64,000 nt of DNA from Accumulibacter phosphatis. Lineage in GTDB: Bacteria; Pseudomonadota; Gammaproteobacteria; Burkholderiales; Rhodocyclaceae. Shown here one piece after another: positions 15,681 to 23,760 of the stretch. Position 1 is the stretch's first letter, and every line of letters starts with the position of its first letter. The translations under genes and the position numbers were made by a program. The notes beneath the pieces are model-generated. The model saw only the letters and a program-made list of their open reading frames with translations, was not told the DNA's origin and made no database searches. The stretch is taken from the NCBI RefSeq assembly GCF_000024165.1, contig NC_013194.1, positions 4,650,001 through 4,714,000 of the forward strand, written 5' to 3'.

Positions 15681-16475
15681 ATGTATCTGCAACACTTTGG
15701 TCTGCGCCATCCGCCTCTGGGCAAGGACGCCGCCGAGCTGTGGGATGACGGTGCGCTGGCGCAACTCGCCGAGCGCTTCCAGTGGCTTCTGCAATCGCCG
15801 GGCCTCGGCCTGCTGACCGGCGAGGCCGGCGTGGGCAAGACGGCCGCCTTGCGCCTCGTGACCGCCAAGCTCAATCCGCATCGCTACCAAGTCATCTACC
15901 ATGCCGAGACCGATTTCGGACGGGCAGACCTTTACCGGTGCCTGGCCCAATCCCTCGGCCTTCAGCCGAGTTATCGTCGCGCCCAACTGTGGCGCGACAT
16001 CAAGGCGCATATCCATCATCTGGCCGACGCCAAGCAACTTCTGCCGGTCTGGATCCTCGACGAGGCGCAGAATCTGCCACCCGAATTCTTCCGCGATTTC
16101 CCCGCTTTTCTCAACTTCGCCTTCGATTCGCGCGATCTCATCACTGTCTGGCTGGTCGGTCACCCGATCCTCGCCCAAACCCTCGAACGGGCGTCTTACG
16201 CCGCACTCGCCGGCCGCATCCAGGCACGCGTGCATCTGCGACCGGTGCTCGAACGCGAGCGCTTTGCGCAACTCGTCGGCCATGCCCTCAAGAGCGCCGG
16301 GTGTGCGCATACCCTGCTCACCGATTCCGGCCTGGAACTCCTGCGCCAAGCCAGCAAGGGCCTGCCGCGCCACGCCGGGCGCATCCTGCGCACCGCCATG
16401 CGTCTGGCGGTGCCGCGCGCACTCAATCATTTGCCCGACGATCTGCTGCAAGCGGCTATCGAGGAGTTGCGATGA
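15681..16475 (+). CDS. AAA ATPase of the element (ExeA/TniB-like)
   Basis: A 264-residue ATPase. Walker A is GEAGVGKTA (about residues 49-57), Walker B is VWILDEAQNL, and sensor residues lie in LVGHPIL. The opening MYLQHFGLRHPPLG is characteristic of the ExeA-like family, which includes transposon target-selection ATPases such as TniB and IS21 IstB-like proteins. It probably assists the transposase in target choice or strand transfer. A good ribosome-binding site (AAGGAGA) precedes the ATG. The stop overlaps the start of the small fourth gene (ATGA). Confidence 0.85.
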   Translation: MYLQHFGLRHPPLGKDAAELWDDGALAQLAERFQWLLQSPGLGLLTGEAGVGKTAALRLVTAKLNPHRYQVIYHAETDFGRADLYRCLAQSLGLQPSYRRAQLWRDIKAHIHHLADAKQLLPVWILDEAQNLPPEFFRDFPAFLNFAFDSRDLITVWLVGHPILAQTLERASYAALAGRIQARVHLRPVLERERFAQLVGHALKSAGCAHTLLTDSGLELLRQASKGLPRHAGRILRTAMRLAVPRALNHLPDDLLQAAIEELR

Positions 16476-16669
16476 AACGCCGCCCTCACTCCCTCTTCCC
16501 CGACGGCCTCTCCGACGAAAGTGCGGCGGCGATCAGCGAGTTCCTTCACCAACTCGCCGCTGCTTGTGAGGCCCGCTACCTCGTCCAGCTTCGCCGCCAC
16601 CGCAGCCGTCAGATGAACCTCTACGATCCCGAAGCCCCTTGGAGAATACCTCCAGGCGAGCCCTTCTAG
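16472..16669 (+). CDS. 65-residue protein of the insertion element
   Basis: Starts MKRRPHSLFPDGLSDESA and ends PWRIPPGEPF. It overlaps the ATPase stop by four bases and stops eight bases before a 19-bp terminator stem, so it is a genuine last gene of the unit. The middle (AAAISEFLHQLAAACEARYLVQL) is an amphipathic helix and the end is basic. No known function; a small DNA-binding or accessory role is possible. Confidence 0.65.
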   Translation: MKRRPHSLFPDGLSDESAAAISEFLHQLAAACEARYLVQLRRHRSRQMNLYDPEAPWRIPPGEPF

Positions 16670-16676
16670 CCCTCTC

Positions 16677-16726
16677 GTCCCACGCTGACGCCGGAACCTC
16701 TTCTTCCGGCGTCAGCGTGGGACTTT
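16677..16726 (+). terminator. Rho-independent terminator of the element
   Basis: A 19-bp perfect stem (16677-16695 with 16705-16723), a nine-base loop and then TTT. It immediately follows the last gene of the element. Confidence 0.8.
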
Positions 16727-16787
16727 GCCATCATCTCAACCTCGAATGGCTCGGGTTGAAGAGTTCCAGATATCGCGGGACGTAACA

Positions 16788-16791
16788 CTGC
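16788..16791. repeat. Target site duplication CTGC (right copy)
   Basis: Second copy of the CTGC target duplication, directly after the right terminal repeat and before the resumed DUF3299 reading frame. Confidence 0.75.
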
Positions 16792-17323
16792 CGACCCACC
16801 AGGCAGCCCCTACAAGGTAGGCGAACGTCTCGGCAGTGCGCCCGGCAAGCCAGCCTCCGATTTCCGTGAAGTCAAATGGGAGGAGCTCATTCCTCCGAAC
16901 TGGAACCCCGCTGACGCCTTCAAGGGTGTCGACCTGGCGAAGATGGAGGATGGCGACCCGCGCGCCATGGACGCGCTCGCCCGGATGCGCGACGTCTGGG
17001 CCAACGCACCCGTCGCAAGCTCGCTCAACGGTGCCGCCGTCCGCATCGCCGGCTTTGTGATTCCCCTCGAACGCGTGAAGGACGAAGTGAGTGAGTTCCT
17101 GCTGGTGCCCTACTTCGGCGCCTGCATTCACGTTCCACCGCCACCGGCCAACCAGATCATCCATGTGGTCTCCGACAAGCCACTCAAGAACGTGCAGACG
17201 ATGGATGCGATGTGGGTCAGCGGTGTCCTGAAGGTTTCCGCCGGAGAGAGCTCATGGGGACGCTCGGCCTACCGCATGCAAGCCAAGGCAACTGCGCCGT
17301 ATGTCTTTCCAGCGCGCAAGTGA
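16792..17323 (+). pseudogene. DUF3299 protein gene, 3' fragment
   Basis: Carries the remaining roughly 177 codons in frame: GSPYKVGERLGSAPGKPASD, then VKWEELIPPNWNP, VRIAGFVIPLE, FLLVPYFGACIHVPPPPANQ and a conserved C-terminal SAYRMQAKATAPY. The IPLE and FGACIHVPPPP motifs identify DUF3299, found as a lipoprotein or periplasmic partner of Zrg-type transporters. It has no start of its own near the junction, although an internal ATG at 16943 could yield a 126-residue product lacking the signal peptide. The gene is treated as inactivated by the element. Confidence 0.85.
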
Positions 17324-17445
17324 GCGTCCCGGGAGGGACCGCCTGCTGCTGCTGGGCATGAACAACCCGGCGCCCGGGATTTCTTGGTAGTGACCGGCCC
17401 CGTCGGCGCCGGCCGCTCGCCCGGGTGCGCCAGGCTAGCTGGCGG

Positions 17446-19335
17446 TCACCCTTTGGGGCGACTGAAGCGCGTCAGGTTGTTCATGATTTCGACCATCGCC
17501 GGGCGAATCTCGTCCTTGGCGCGGTCGGGATCGCTGACCGGCCGGTCGTCGTCGTCCAGCACTTCCTGCCGGATGACGCCGGTGGCGTTGATCGGGAAGG
17601 CGATCTTGAACTTTTCGCCAATGTAGGCGATGCGATGCCAGTCGGCCGCAACGGCATAGTCGCGGTGAAAGTCGGGCTTGAGCAGGTCGTACCCCTGTGA
17701 ATAGTCGCCCGGCGGATTGCGTACGCCGAGCAGCGGCATTACCGTCGCCGGGATGTCGAGATGGCTGGTGATGCCGCTGATGACGCGTGGTTTCTCGCCG
17801 GGCACCCATAGCACGCCCGGCGTGCTGGTCTGGTAGCGATTGAACTCCGCCGCGTGCCCCCAGCGGTTGCTGCGCTCCATGAACTCCTCTCCGTGGTCGC
17901 CGAGAACGATGACGATCGTCGTCTCGAGCAGACCCTTTTCGCGCAGATGCGCAATGACGCGCCCGATCTGGCGGTCGACGTGGTGGGCAGCGTTGAGGTA
18001 GCGGTTCTTGATCGGTTCCATCTGGCCAGCGAAATCGGCGGACAGGTAGTTGAAGTCTTCGAGATAGGGCCTGGCGATGACGCTGTCGTCGGGGAACGTG
18101 TAGTTGGCGTGCGTTCCCTCGAAGAACATGTAGGTCATGAACGGTCTGCCCGGGTCGCGAGCGTCGATGAACCTGAGGATGTCATCGATGTTCTGGCGGT
18201 CCCGCTCCCACGGTTGCGGTCCGCCGGACAGCGCGTGCATGTCGCCCGGCTTCATTTTCAGAAAGACCGTCTTGTCGAAAGGCGGGTAGGTGAATGACTG
18301 GCTGGTGTGCAGGCTGAACTGGTAGTTCTGCTGCTGCAGCACATCCATCAGGAGAGGTGACCGGCCGGCTTTGATCAACGGAAACCAGTAGTTGCCGTAG
18401 AGACCGTAGAACATCGAGAAGATGCCCATCTGCGTCGCATTGCCGCCGCTGTAGTGGTGTTCGAGGCGCAAGGCCTGCCCTGAAAACTCCCACAGATTGG
18501 GCATGAGGTGGGGCTCGAGCAGATCGAAGCGCAGCGACTCGGCGACCAGCCAGACGATGTTGAGTGGCCGTGCGGGCGCTTCGACCTGCAAAGGCACGAG
18601 TGGGTAGCTCAGTCCGCTGGGCTTGATGTGGATGCCCTCGACAGTTTCCGATGCGGTGTTGATGCCCAGGCGGGCCGCCAACCGGCGGAAGGTCATCGGC
18701 AGATAGAAGGGGTAGCGCTCGCTGGCGAAAAGGATCGGCTGGTAATTGACGGCGGCGCTAAAGCCATAGGCAAGTCTCTCGCCCACCGTCAAGACAAGGA
18801 CAGCGAGCAGTACCCAGCGCGCGCGTGGCAGCACACGCGGCGGACGATGCTCGGCGACGCGGCGCGTTGCCCAGTAATAGCTGGCCGCCTGCAAGGCCAG
18901 CAGGGCGACGACGATGAGTGCTGCCGTCAGCTCGGTGCTGCGACTTGCCCCAAGCGAGGCGATGCCCCCCGGCGAGAAGACCAGGTCGACGACGAATCCG
19001 TTGATGTGAAAACCGTACATGCCATAGATCGTCCGGTCGGCGAACAGGAGCACCTGAACCGCTCCGGTCAGGCCGACCAGCAGGCAGGCCAGCGCCGCTG
19101 CGCCGGCACGTGTCGCCTGTCGCCGCTTCAGCCACCCGTAAAGCAGGTAGCCCGGAATCAGTGCCGGCAGCAGGTACAGGAACGCATAGCTGATGGTGGT
19201 GGCCAGCGTCCACAGCGCGACGGCCGGCGCGCTGTAAGCCTTGCCCGTCGTAAAGGCGCTGACGTGAAGCACCACCCACAATCCGGTGATGAGGAAGAAG
19301 CGGTCGATTCTGTCACGCGAGGGCAGCTCGTGCAT
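17446..19335 (-). CDS. YejM/PbgA-like inner-membrane sulfatase-fold protein
   Basis: A 629-residue membrane protein. Five hydrophobic helices occupy about residues 10-200 (DUF3413-like), followed by a periplasmic sulfatase/phosphoethanolamine-transferase fold: NIVWLVAESLRFD opens it, HHYSGGNATQMGIFS gives the nucleophile-region equivalent (Thr rather than Cys), and IVIVLGDHGEEFMERSNRWGHA is the metal-site segment. YejM/PbgA proteins control LPS or cardiolipin content at the membrane and many are not catalytic. The frame extends to a TTG at 19359, but the ATG at 19335 is preferred because it starts the conserved N-terminus. The gene is divergent from the channel gene at 19528. Confidence 0.8.
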   Translation of the reverse strand: MHELPSRDRIDRFFLITGLWVVLHVSAFTTGKAYSAPAVALWTLATTISYAFLYLLPALIPGYLLYGWLKRRQATRAGAAALACLLVGLTGAVQVLLFADRTIYGMYGFHINGFVVDLVFSPGGIASLGASRSTELTAALIVVALLALQAASYYWATRRVAEHRPPRVLPRARWVLLAVLVLTVGERLAYGFSAAVNYQPILFASERYPFYLPMTFRRLAARLGINTASETVEGIHIKPSGLSYPLVPLQVEAPARPLNIVWLVAESLRFDLLEPHLMPNLWEFSGQALRLEHHYSGGNATQMGIFSMFYGLYGNYWFPLIKAGRSPLLMDVLQQQNYQFSLHTSQSFTYPPFDKTVFLKMKPGDMHALSGGPQPWERDRQNIDDILRFIDARDPGRPFMTYMFFEGTHANYTFPDDSVIARPYLEDFNYLSADFAGQMEPIKNRYLNAAHHVDRQIGRVIAHLREKGLLETTIVIVLGDHGEEFMERSNRWGHAAEFNRYQTSTPGVLWVPGEKPRVISGITSHLDIPATVMPLLGVRNPPGDYSQGYDLLKPDFHRDYAVAADWHRIAYIGEKFKIAFPINATGVIRQEVLDDDDRPVSDPDRAKDEIRPAMVEIMNNLTRFSRPKG

Positions 19336-19527
19336 CGGCGGGGAAGTCCCGGAAAACAAAAGGCTATTTTAGCACGACAAGTGTTAGGGCAGGCTTAAGC
19401 GGCTGCGCTTGCCCGCGCTTGGTCGGGCGCGCCGCGAATTCATCGTCACAATCGGCGGCTGAGCCTACCCGCCAGTCGGCACGCTGAGCGATAATCAGCG
19501 TCTGCTGATATACGACAAGGTGGACCT

Positions 19528-20586
19528 ATGTCCGTAACGCCTTCCGCCAGTCCGTTGAGTGTCTCCCAGATCGTCCGCAACTTCGCTCCCGGCTGGTTCG
19601 CTGCCGTAATGGGCAGCGGCGTGCTGAGCATCACGACGCTGGCGCTGGCCACGCGCTGGCCGCGCATCGAAGCGTTCGCCTGGGGGCTGCACTACTTCAA
19701 TCTGCTCCTGTTCCTGGTGCTGACGATTCCCTGGCTGGCCCGTTGGCTCGTTTTTCCTCAGGCCGCCCGGGCGACGCTGCAGCATCCTGTGCAGGCAAGC
19801 TTCTATCCGACCTTTTCGATCGCCCTGCTGGTCATCGCTGCACAGTTCGTTGCTTTCGGACCACAAACGGGTCTGGCGTTGCTGTTCTGGTGGCCTGGGG
19901 CGGCGCTCACCTTCGCGTTCAGTTTCGCCGTGCTGTACGCGATGTTCAGCGGCGAGCATGTCGGGCTCGAGCACGTGACGCCGGCCAACTTCATCCCGGC
20001 GGTCGGTCTGGTGGTGATCCCGATCGCTGGTGGCCCGCTGGTCGGCCAGCTGCAGGGTAGCGCGCGCGATCTGGCATTGCTGACCAATGTCGTGGGTTTC
20101 GGCGCGGGCTCGCTGATGTATTTCGGCCTGCTGGCTCTGACGCTGCAGCGCAAGTATCTAAGCAAGCCGGCTTTCGGCATTCTGGCGCCGACCGTCTGGA
20201 TTCAGGTGGCTCCGATCAGCGTCATTCCCGTCAGCCTGCTGAACCTTGCCGAGCAGCTGCCCGTGCCGGTGGCGAACAACGGACTGCTGCTCGTCGGCCT
20301 CCTCTTCTGGGGATTCGGTGTCTGGTGGGTGGTCATGGCCAGCCTGCTCACTGCCGCTGCCCAGCGCCGGCGAATGCTGCCCTTTGCGCTGTCCTGGTGG
20401 GGCTTCACCTTTCCGCTCGGCTCCTTCGTGGCGTGCAGCTTCCGGCTTGGCCGCATGTCCGGCCTGGCCGGCGTCGAGTGGATCGGCATCGCCTGCTGGG
20501 GGCTGCTGCTGGTGCTCTGGCTGCTGACTCTGGCGCAAACGCTGCGCGCTGTCGTCAGCGGCACGATCTTCCGCCCGCCTGCCTGA
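19528..20586 (+). CDS. TehA/SLAC1-family transporter
   Basis: A 352-residue membrane protein with about ten helices. The opening NFAPGWFAAVMGSGVLSI is the first-helix pattern of the tellurite-resistance/dicarboxylate transporter (TDT) family, and HVTPANFIPAVGLVVIPIAG and the WWGFTFPLGSF segment are further conserved stretches. Members include the TehA anion channel, plant SLAC1 and the Mae1 malate transporter. The transported anion cannot be read here. An AAGGTGGA ribosome-binding site precedes the ATG. The cation efflux gene follows after about 40 bases on the same strand. Confidence 0.85.
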   Translation: MSVTPSASPLSVSQIVRNFAPGWFAAVMGSGVLSITTLALATRWPRIEAFAWGLHYFNLLLFLVLTIPWLARWLVFPQAARATLQHPVQASFYPTFSIALLVIAAQFVAFGPQTGLALLFWWPGAALTFAFSFAVLYAMFSGEHVGLEHVTPANFIPAVGLVVIPIAGGPLVGQLQGSARDLALLTNVVGFGAGSLMYFGLLALTLQRKYLSKPAFGILAPTVWIQVAPISVIPVSLLNLAEQLPVPVANNGLLLVGLLFWGFGVWWVVMASLLTAAAQRRRMLPFALSWWGFTFPLGSFVACSFRLGRMSGLAGVEWIGIACWGLLLVLWLLTLAQTLRAVVSGTIFRPPA

Positions 20587-20625
20587 GCCGATCGACGCCG
20601 CGATGTCGGCTAAAATGGCTGCACC

Positions 20626-21609
20626 ATGAGCGACCACCATCACCACGATCACGACGAGCACCACGAACACCACGAGGATGCGCAGCATACGCACGGCGCG
20701 CACGCGGGTCACGTGCATCATCACCATGCCGATGCCGGGCCGCGCCTGATCTGGGCCCTCCTGCTGACGCTCGGGTTTGCCGCGGTCGAGGCGGTCACCG
20801 GTTTCTGGTCGGGCTCGCTGGCGCTCCTCGGCGATGCCGGGCACATGGTGACCGACAGCGCCTCGCTCGCCCTTGCCGCGTTTGCCGCCTGGCTTGCACA
20901 GCGCCCGCCGACGCAGCGTCACACCTACGGCTATGGCCGCGTCGAGACTCTGGCGGCACTGGCGAACGTATTGTTCATGGTGCTCGTGGTCGTCGGCATC
21001 TCGGTCGTCGCCGTGCGCCGGATCCTCGACCCCGCGGCGGTCAATGGCGAAGCAGTCACGCTGGTCGCAGCGCTCGGCCTGGGCTTGAACATCGGTGTCG
21101 CCTGGCTCCTGATGCACGGCGAACAGACGATGAACACGCGTGGCGCGCTGCTGCACGTCCTCGGCGACCTGCTCGGTTCGGTGGCCGCGCTTGTCTCCGG
21201 TGCCGTGATCATGTGGACCGGCTGGATGACCGTAGACCCGCTACTCTCACTGCTGATCTGCGTACTGATGCTCGCCTCCAGCCTGCGTCTGCTGCGCGAG
21301 GTTCTGCAGGCCCTGATGGAGGGCGTGCCGATCAGTCTGTCGAGCGAGCAGGTCGGACGGCTACTGGCCGCTATCCCGGGGGTGGCGTCGGTACACGACC
21401 TGCATATCTGGACTCTGTCGTCGAGCCGTATCGCCCTGTCGGCGCACCTCGTCGTCCAATCGCTGGAACGCTGGCCAACGGTACTCGCCGCCAGCCGGCA
21501 TGCGCTGGCCGAGCAGGGGATCGAGCATGTGACCCTGCAGCCCGAACCCTTGACCAGCGCCGTCCGTTGGCTGCCCTATCCCGATGAACGCCGCCAACAG
21601 GCTGGGTGA
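20626..21609 (+). CDS. Cation diffusion facilitator (CzcD/ZitB-like metal efflux)
   Basis: A 327-residue membrane antiporter that exports zinc or similar divalent ions for protons. The first 37 residues are extremely His-rich (about 18 His mixed with Asp and Glu), a probable metal-sensing or buffering tail. Six helices follow; the metal-site motif HMVTDSASLALAAFAAW carries the HxxxD pair, and a second HxxxD lies in LLHVLGDLLGS. The cytoplasmic C-terminal domain contains VHDLHIWTLSS. A zinc exporter lying about 3 kb from a zinc-uptake cluster is consistent with metal balance, but no shared operator is seen in front of it. Confidence 0.92.
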   Translation: MSDHHHHDHDEHHEHHEDAQHTHGAHAGHVHHHHADAGPRLIWALLLTLGFAAVEAVTGFWSGSLALLGDAGHMVTDSASLALAAFAAWLAQRPPTQRHTYGYGRVETLAALANVLFMVLVVVGISVVAVRRILDPAAVNGEAVTLVAALGLGLNIGVAWLLMHGEQTMNTRGALLHVLGDLLGSVAALVSGAVIMWTGWMTVDPLLSLLICVLMLASSLRLLREVLQALMEGVPISLSSEQVGRLLAAIPGVASVHDLHIWTLSSSRIALSAHLVVQSLERWPTVLAASRHALAEQGIEHVTLQPEPLTSAVRWLPYPDERRQQAG

Positions 21610-21615
21610 AGCGTC

Positions 21616-22074
21616 GTGACGGCAGGGCTGCCGAGGCAAGCCGAGGCGCATGACCTGCCCGAGCTGGTGGCACTGTTGGCGGAATGCGCCCTGCCTTTCG
21701 GTGATCTGACCGAGACCCATCTGCGCGAGTTTCTGGTCTGCCGGGACGGCGGCCGACTGGTCGCCACTGCCGGACTCGAACTCTGCGACGATGCAGTCTT
21801 GCTGCGTTCGCTGGCCGTCGCGGCAACCCATCGTGGACGCGGACTGGCGACGCGGCTGGTCGACGCGCTTGAACGTCGGGCACGCGCGAAGCGGCAGCGC
21901 GTAATGTTCCTGCTGACCAAGACGGTGCCGGGGTTCTTCGCTGCCCGCGGCTTTCGGCCGGTGGAGCGTCAGCTTGTTCCAGCGGCGATCGCCACCACGA
22001 CCGAGTTCCGGAGCCTGTGCCCGGCGTCAGCGCTGTGCATGCGCAAGCGACTCGACGGCGAGGCCCCGCCGTGA
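21616..22074 (+). CDS. ArsN2-like GNAT N-acetyltransferase
   Basis: A 152-residue GNAT enzyme starting at a GTG. The acetyl-CoA motif is LLRSLAVAATHRGRGLATRLVDALE (R-x-x-G-x-G/A pattern), followed by VMFLLTKTVPGFFAARGFRPVER. The C-terminal signature EFRSLCPASALCM is typical of the ArsN2 group associated with arsenic-resistance loci. There are no other ars genes here, so an arsenical substrate is not certain. It lies six bases after the cation-efflux gene, and its stop overlaps the dtd start (GTGA), so it is coupled to dtd. Confidence 0.78.
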   Translation: MTAGLPRQAEAHDLPELVALLAECALPFGDLTETHLREFLVCRDGGRLVATAGLELCDDAVLLRSLAVAATHRGRGLATRLVDALERRARAKRQRVMFLLTKTVPGFFAARGFRPVERQLVPAAIATTTEFRSLCPASALCMRKRLDGEAPP

Positions 22075-22523
22075 GAGTCGTCGTTCAGCGGGTCGCCTCG
22101 GCGAGGGTGGAAGCGGCCGGACAGGTGCTGGCTTCCATCGGCTGCGGCCTGCTGATCCTGGCGGCTTTCGAGGAGGCCGATGCGGATCCCGACATTGCCT
22201 GGATGTCGGCCAAGCTCGCCAGACTGCGGATTTTTCCGGATGCGGCAGGAACGATGAACCGCAGCCTTATCGACGTTCAGGGTGAGGCGCTTGCCGTTAG
22301 CCAGTTCACGCTTTTTGCTTCGACCCGGAAAGGCAATCGTCCATCCTGGAGCCGCGCGGCGCGGCCTGAAGTGGCGCAGCCGCTATTCGACCGCTTTGTC
22401 GGATCCCTCGAACGTGCGCTCGGCTGTCGTGTGCAGACCGGGGAGTTCGGTGCCGACATGCAGGTGCACCTGATCAATGACGGACCCGTGACGATAAGCA
22501 TCGATTCGCGTTGTCCGGAGTAG
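22071..22523 (+). CDS. dtd: D-aminoacyl-tRNA deacylase
   Basis: A 150-residue enzyme that removes D-amino acids wrongly attached to tRNA. It starts at a GTG overlapping the previous stop. The family motifs are SQFTLFAST (residues about 77-85, with catalytic Thr) and the cross-subunit Gly-cisPro-type loop near the end, NDGPVTISID. MRVVVQRVASARVEAAGQ is the canonical N-terminus. Full length. The cytoplasmic enzyme is a housekeeping proofreading factor; its overlap with an acetyltransferase gene is not a usual pairing. Confidence 0.93.
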   Translation: MRVVVQRVASARVEAAGQVLASIGCGLLILAAFEEADADPDIAWMSAKLARLRIFPDAAGTMNRSLIDVQGEALAVSQFTLFASTRKGNRPSWSRAARPEVAQPLFDRFVGSLERALGCRVQTGEFGADMQVHLINDGPVTISIDSRCPE

Positions 22524-22619
22524 CCCGGCGACGGAACAGGCAGCGCCCAACGATCAGCAAAGGAAGAGAGGCTGGCCGCGCGCGCAACTAGCGCATCTGA
22601 GGCGGTACTGCCTGATCGC

Positions 22620-22695
22620 TGGCGTCCCCACGGGGATTCGAACCCCGGTACCTACCGTGAAAGGGTAGTGTCCTAGGCCTCTAGACGATGGGGAC
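22620..22695 (-). tRNA. tRNA-Glu (UUC)
   Basis: The minus strand folds as a cloverleaf: acceptor GTCCCCA paired with TGGGGAC, a T arm with GGTTCGAATCC, and anticodon loop CTTTCAC with anticodon TTC. G73 and an encoded CCA (22620-22622) complete it. It lies upstream of tRNA-Ala's 3' end in the same orientation; the two are probably one transcript. Confidence 0.95.
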
Positions 22696-22722
22696 CCGGA
22701 ACGGTTTTTTCTTTCGGCTTGT

Positions 22723-22798
<76 letters not shown>

Positions 22799-22859
22799 GC
22801 ACGAAAGAAGGCGCGATTATAGGGACCGTGATCCCTGCTGTAAAGCGGTAGCGTTGTCC

Positions 22860-23660
22860 AATCTACCACCCATGAAGTTTCGGCCCTCTCGAAGCACCCG
22901 GGCAGAAGCAGTGCGCGGGCAGCACCTCGCCAGAGAAGGGGGAGACCAGTTTGAATCATGACCGGCGATTCCGACAGCTCTTGTGGATACCCCAGTGCTT
23001 GGGGCCAGCCTGCTCACGAGAATCTTTTCCGCTGCGATGGGTTTGCAGTTGGCATCGCCTTGCCAGGTCTGACCACACCAGTACATGGCCAGCGCCATCA
23101 GCGGAATGATGCAATCGAGGCCCCTGGGCGCCTCGCGGTTCGTGTCCTCCAGGCGAAACCGCGGCTCATGAAGCCAGCCCGCCGCGATGATCTACTCGAA
23201 CAGGGCGGCGGAAGGGTGAATCGATCCGCCAATAGCATCACCCCAATCCTGCGGGCAACCGGCCTGCACCTGCGCCAGCAGCATCCGCTGCCCGGCGAGA
23301 GCCGAATTGGCCTCGGCGCCGTCGGCCCACAGAGCAGCGACAGAGGTCGGTCAGCGCGGCGCACGCTGATCAGTAGTGCCGCGCAGTGATCAGCCAAGCT
23401 GGCGCTGTCCATCGACAGCAGAATCGCCTGCCCAACCGCCACCGCTTGCTCAAGCGCCCGGCGAGCGAAGAAGTCAAGCGCACCAACACCACCGACCAGC
23501 CGGTTCGTCAGCAGACCACGTAGCCACTGCTCGCGTGTGTTCGCGCTTTGCGTTGCGTGCCAAGCGGCAGCGGCGCCGACCAGGCCAAAGCGTTCGGCAT
23601 GCTCGCCTGAATCATCGCTGCCACCGCCAACGGCCGATTTTTCGGAATCGTCTTGCGCAT
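22860..23660 (-). pseudogene. Decayed IS4-like transposase
   Basis: Read on the minus strand, fragments in shifting frames line up with an IS4-type DDE transposase. An N-terminal piece (MRKTIPKNRPLAVAAMIQ, start near 23660) leads to ILLSMDSASLADHCAALLISV, then VMLLADRF in a shifted frame, and a tail with LIPLMALAMYWC. In-frame stops and frameshifts separate the pieces, so no functional protein is possible. No terminal repeats could be made out. It explains the roughly 960-base gap between tRNA-Ala and lysC. Confidence 0.6.
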
Positions 23661-23760
23661 CCCAGGGAGCCTCTTGCGCAATTGGACAAGGCTAGGTTTT
23701 GCTGCGCCAGGAGCAATGCTTTAGAATCTCGGTTTTTTGGTTTTCTTACTCGGATTGGCA

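Larger units (their letters stand above)
13526..16787 (+). mobile_element. 3262-bp insertion element with DDE transposase and AAA ATPase
   Basis: Bounded by 10-bp perfect terminal inverted repeats TGTTACGTCC (13526-13535) and its complement (16778-16787), and flanked by CTGC duplications. It carries four genes on one strand: a DUF6431-like zinc-binding protein, a D-D-E integrase-fold transposase, an ExeA/TniB-like AAA ATPase and a 65-residue protein. Two strong hairpins insulate the genes. A transposase plus ATPase pairing resembles IS21/Tn7-like strategies, but the family cannot be named from the sequence alone. It inactivates the DUF3299 gene. Confidence 0.85.
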
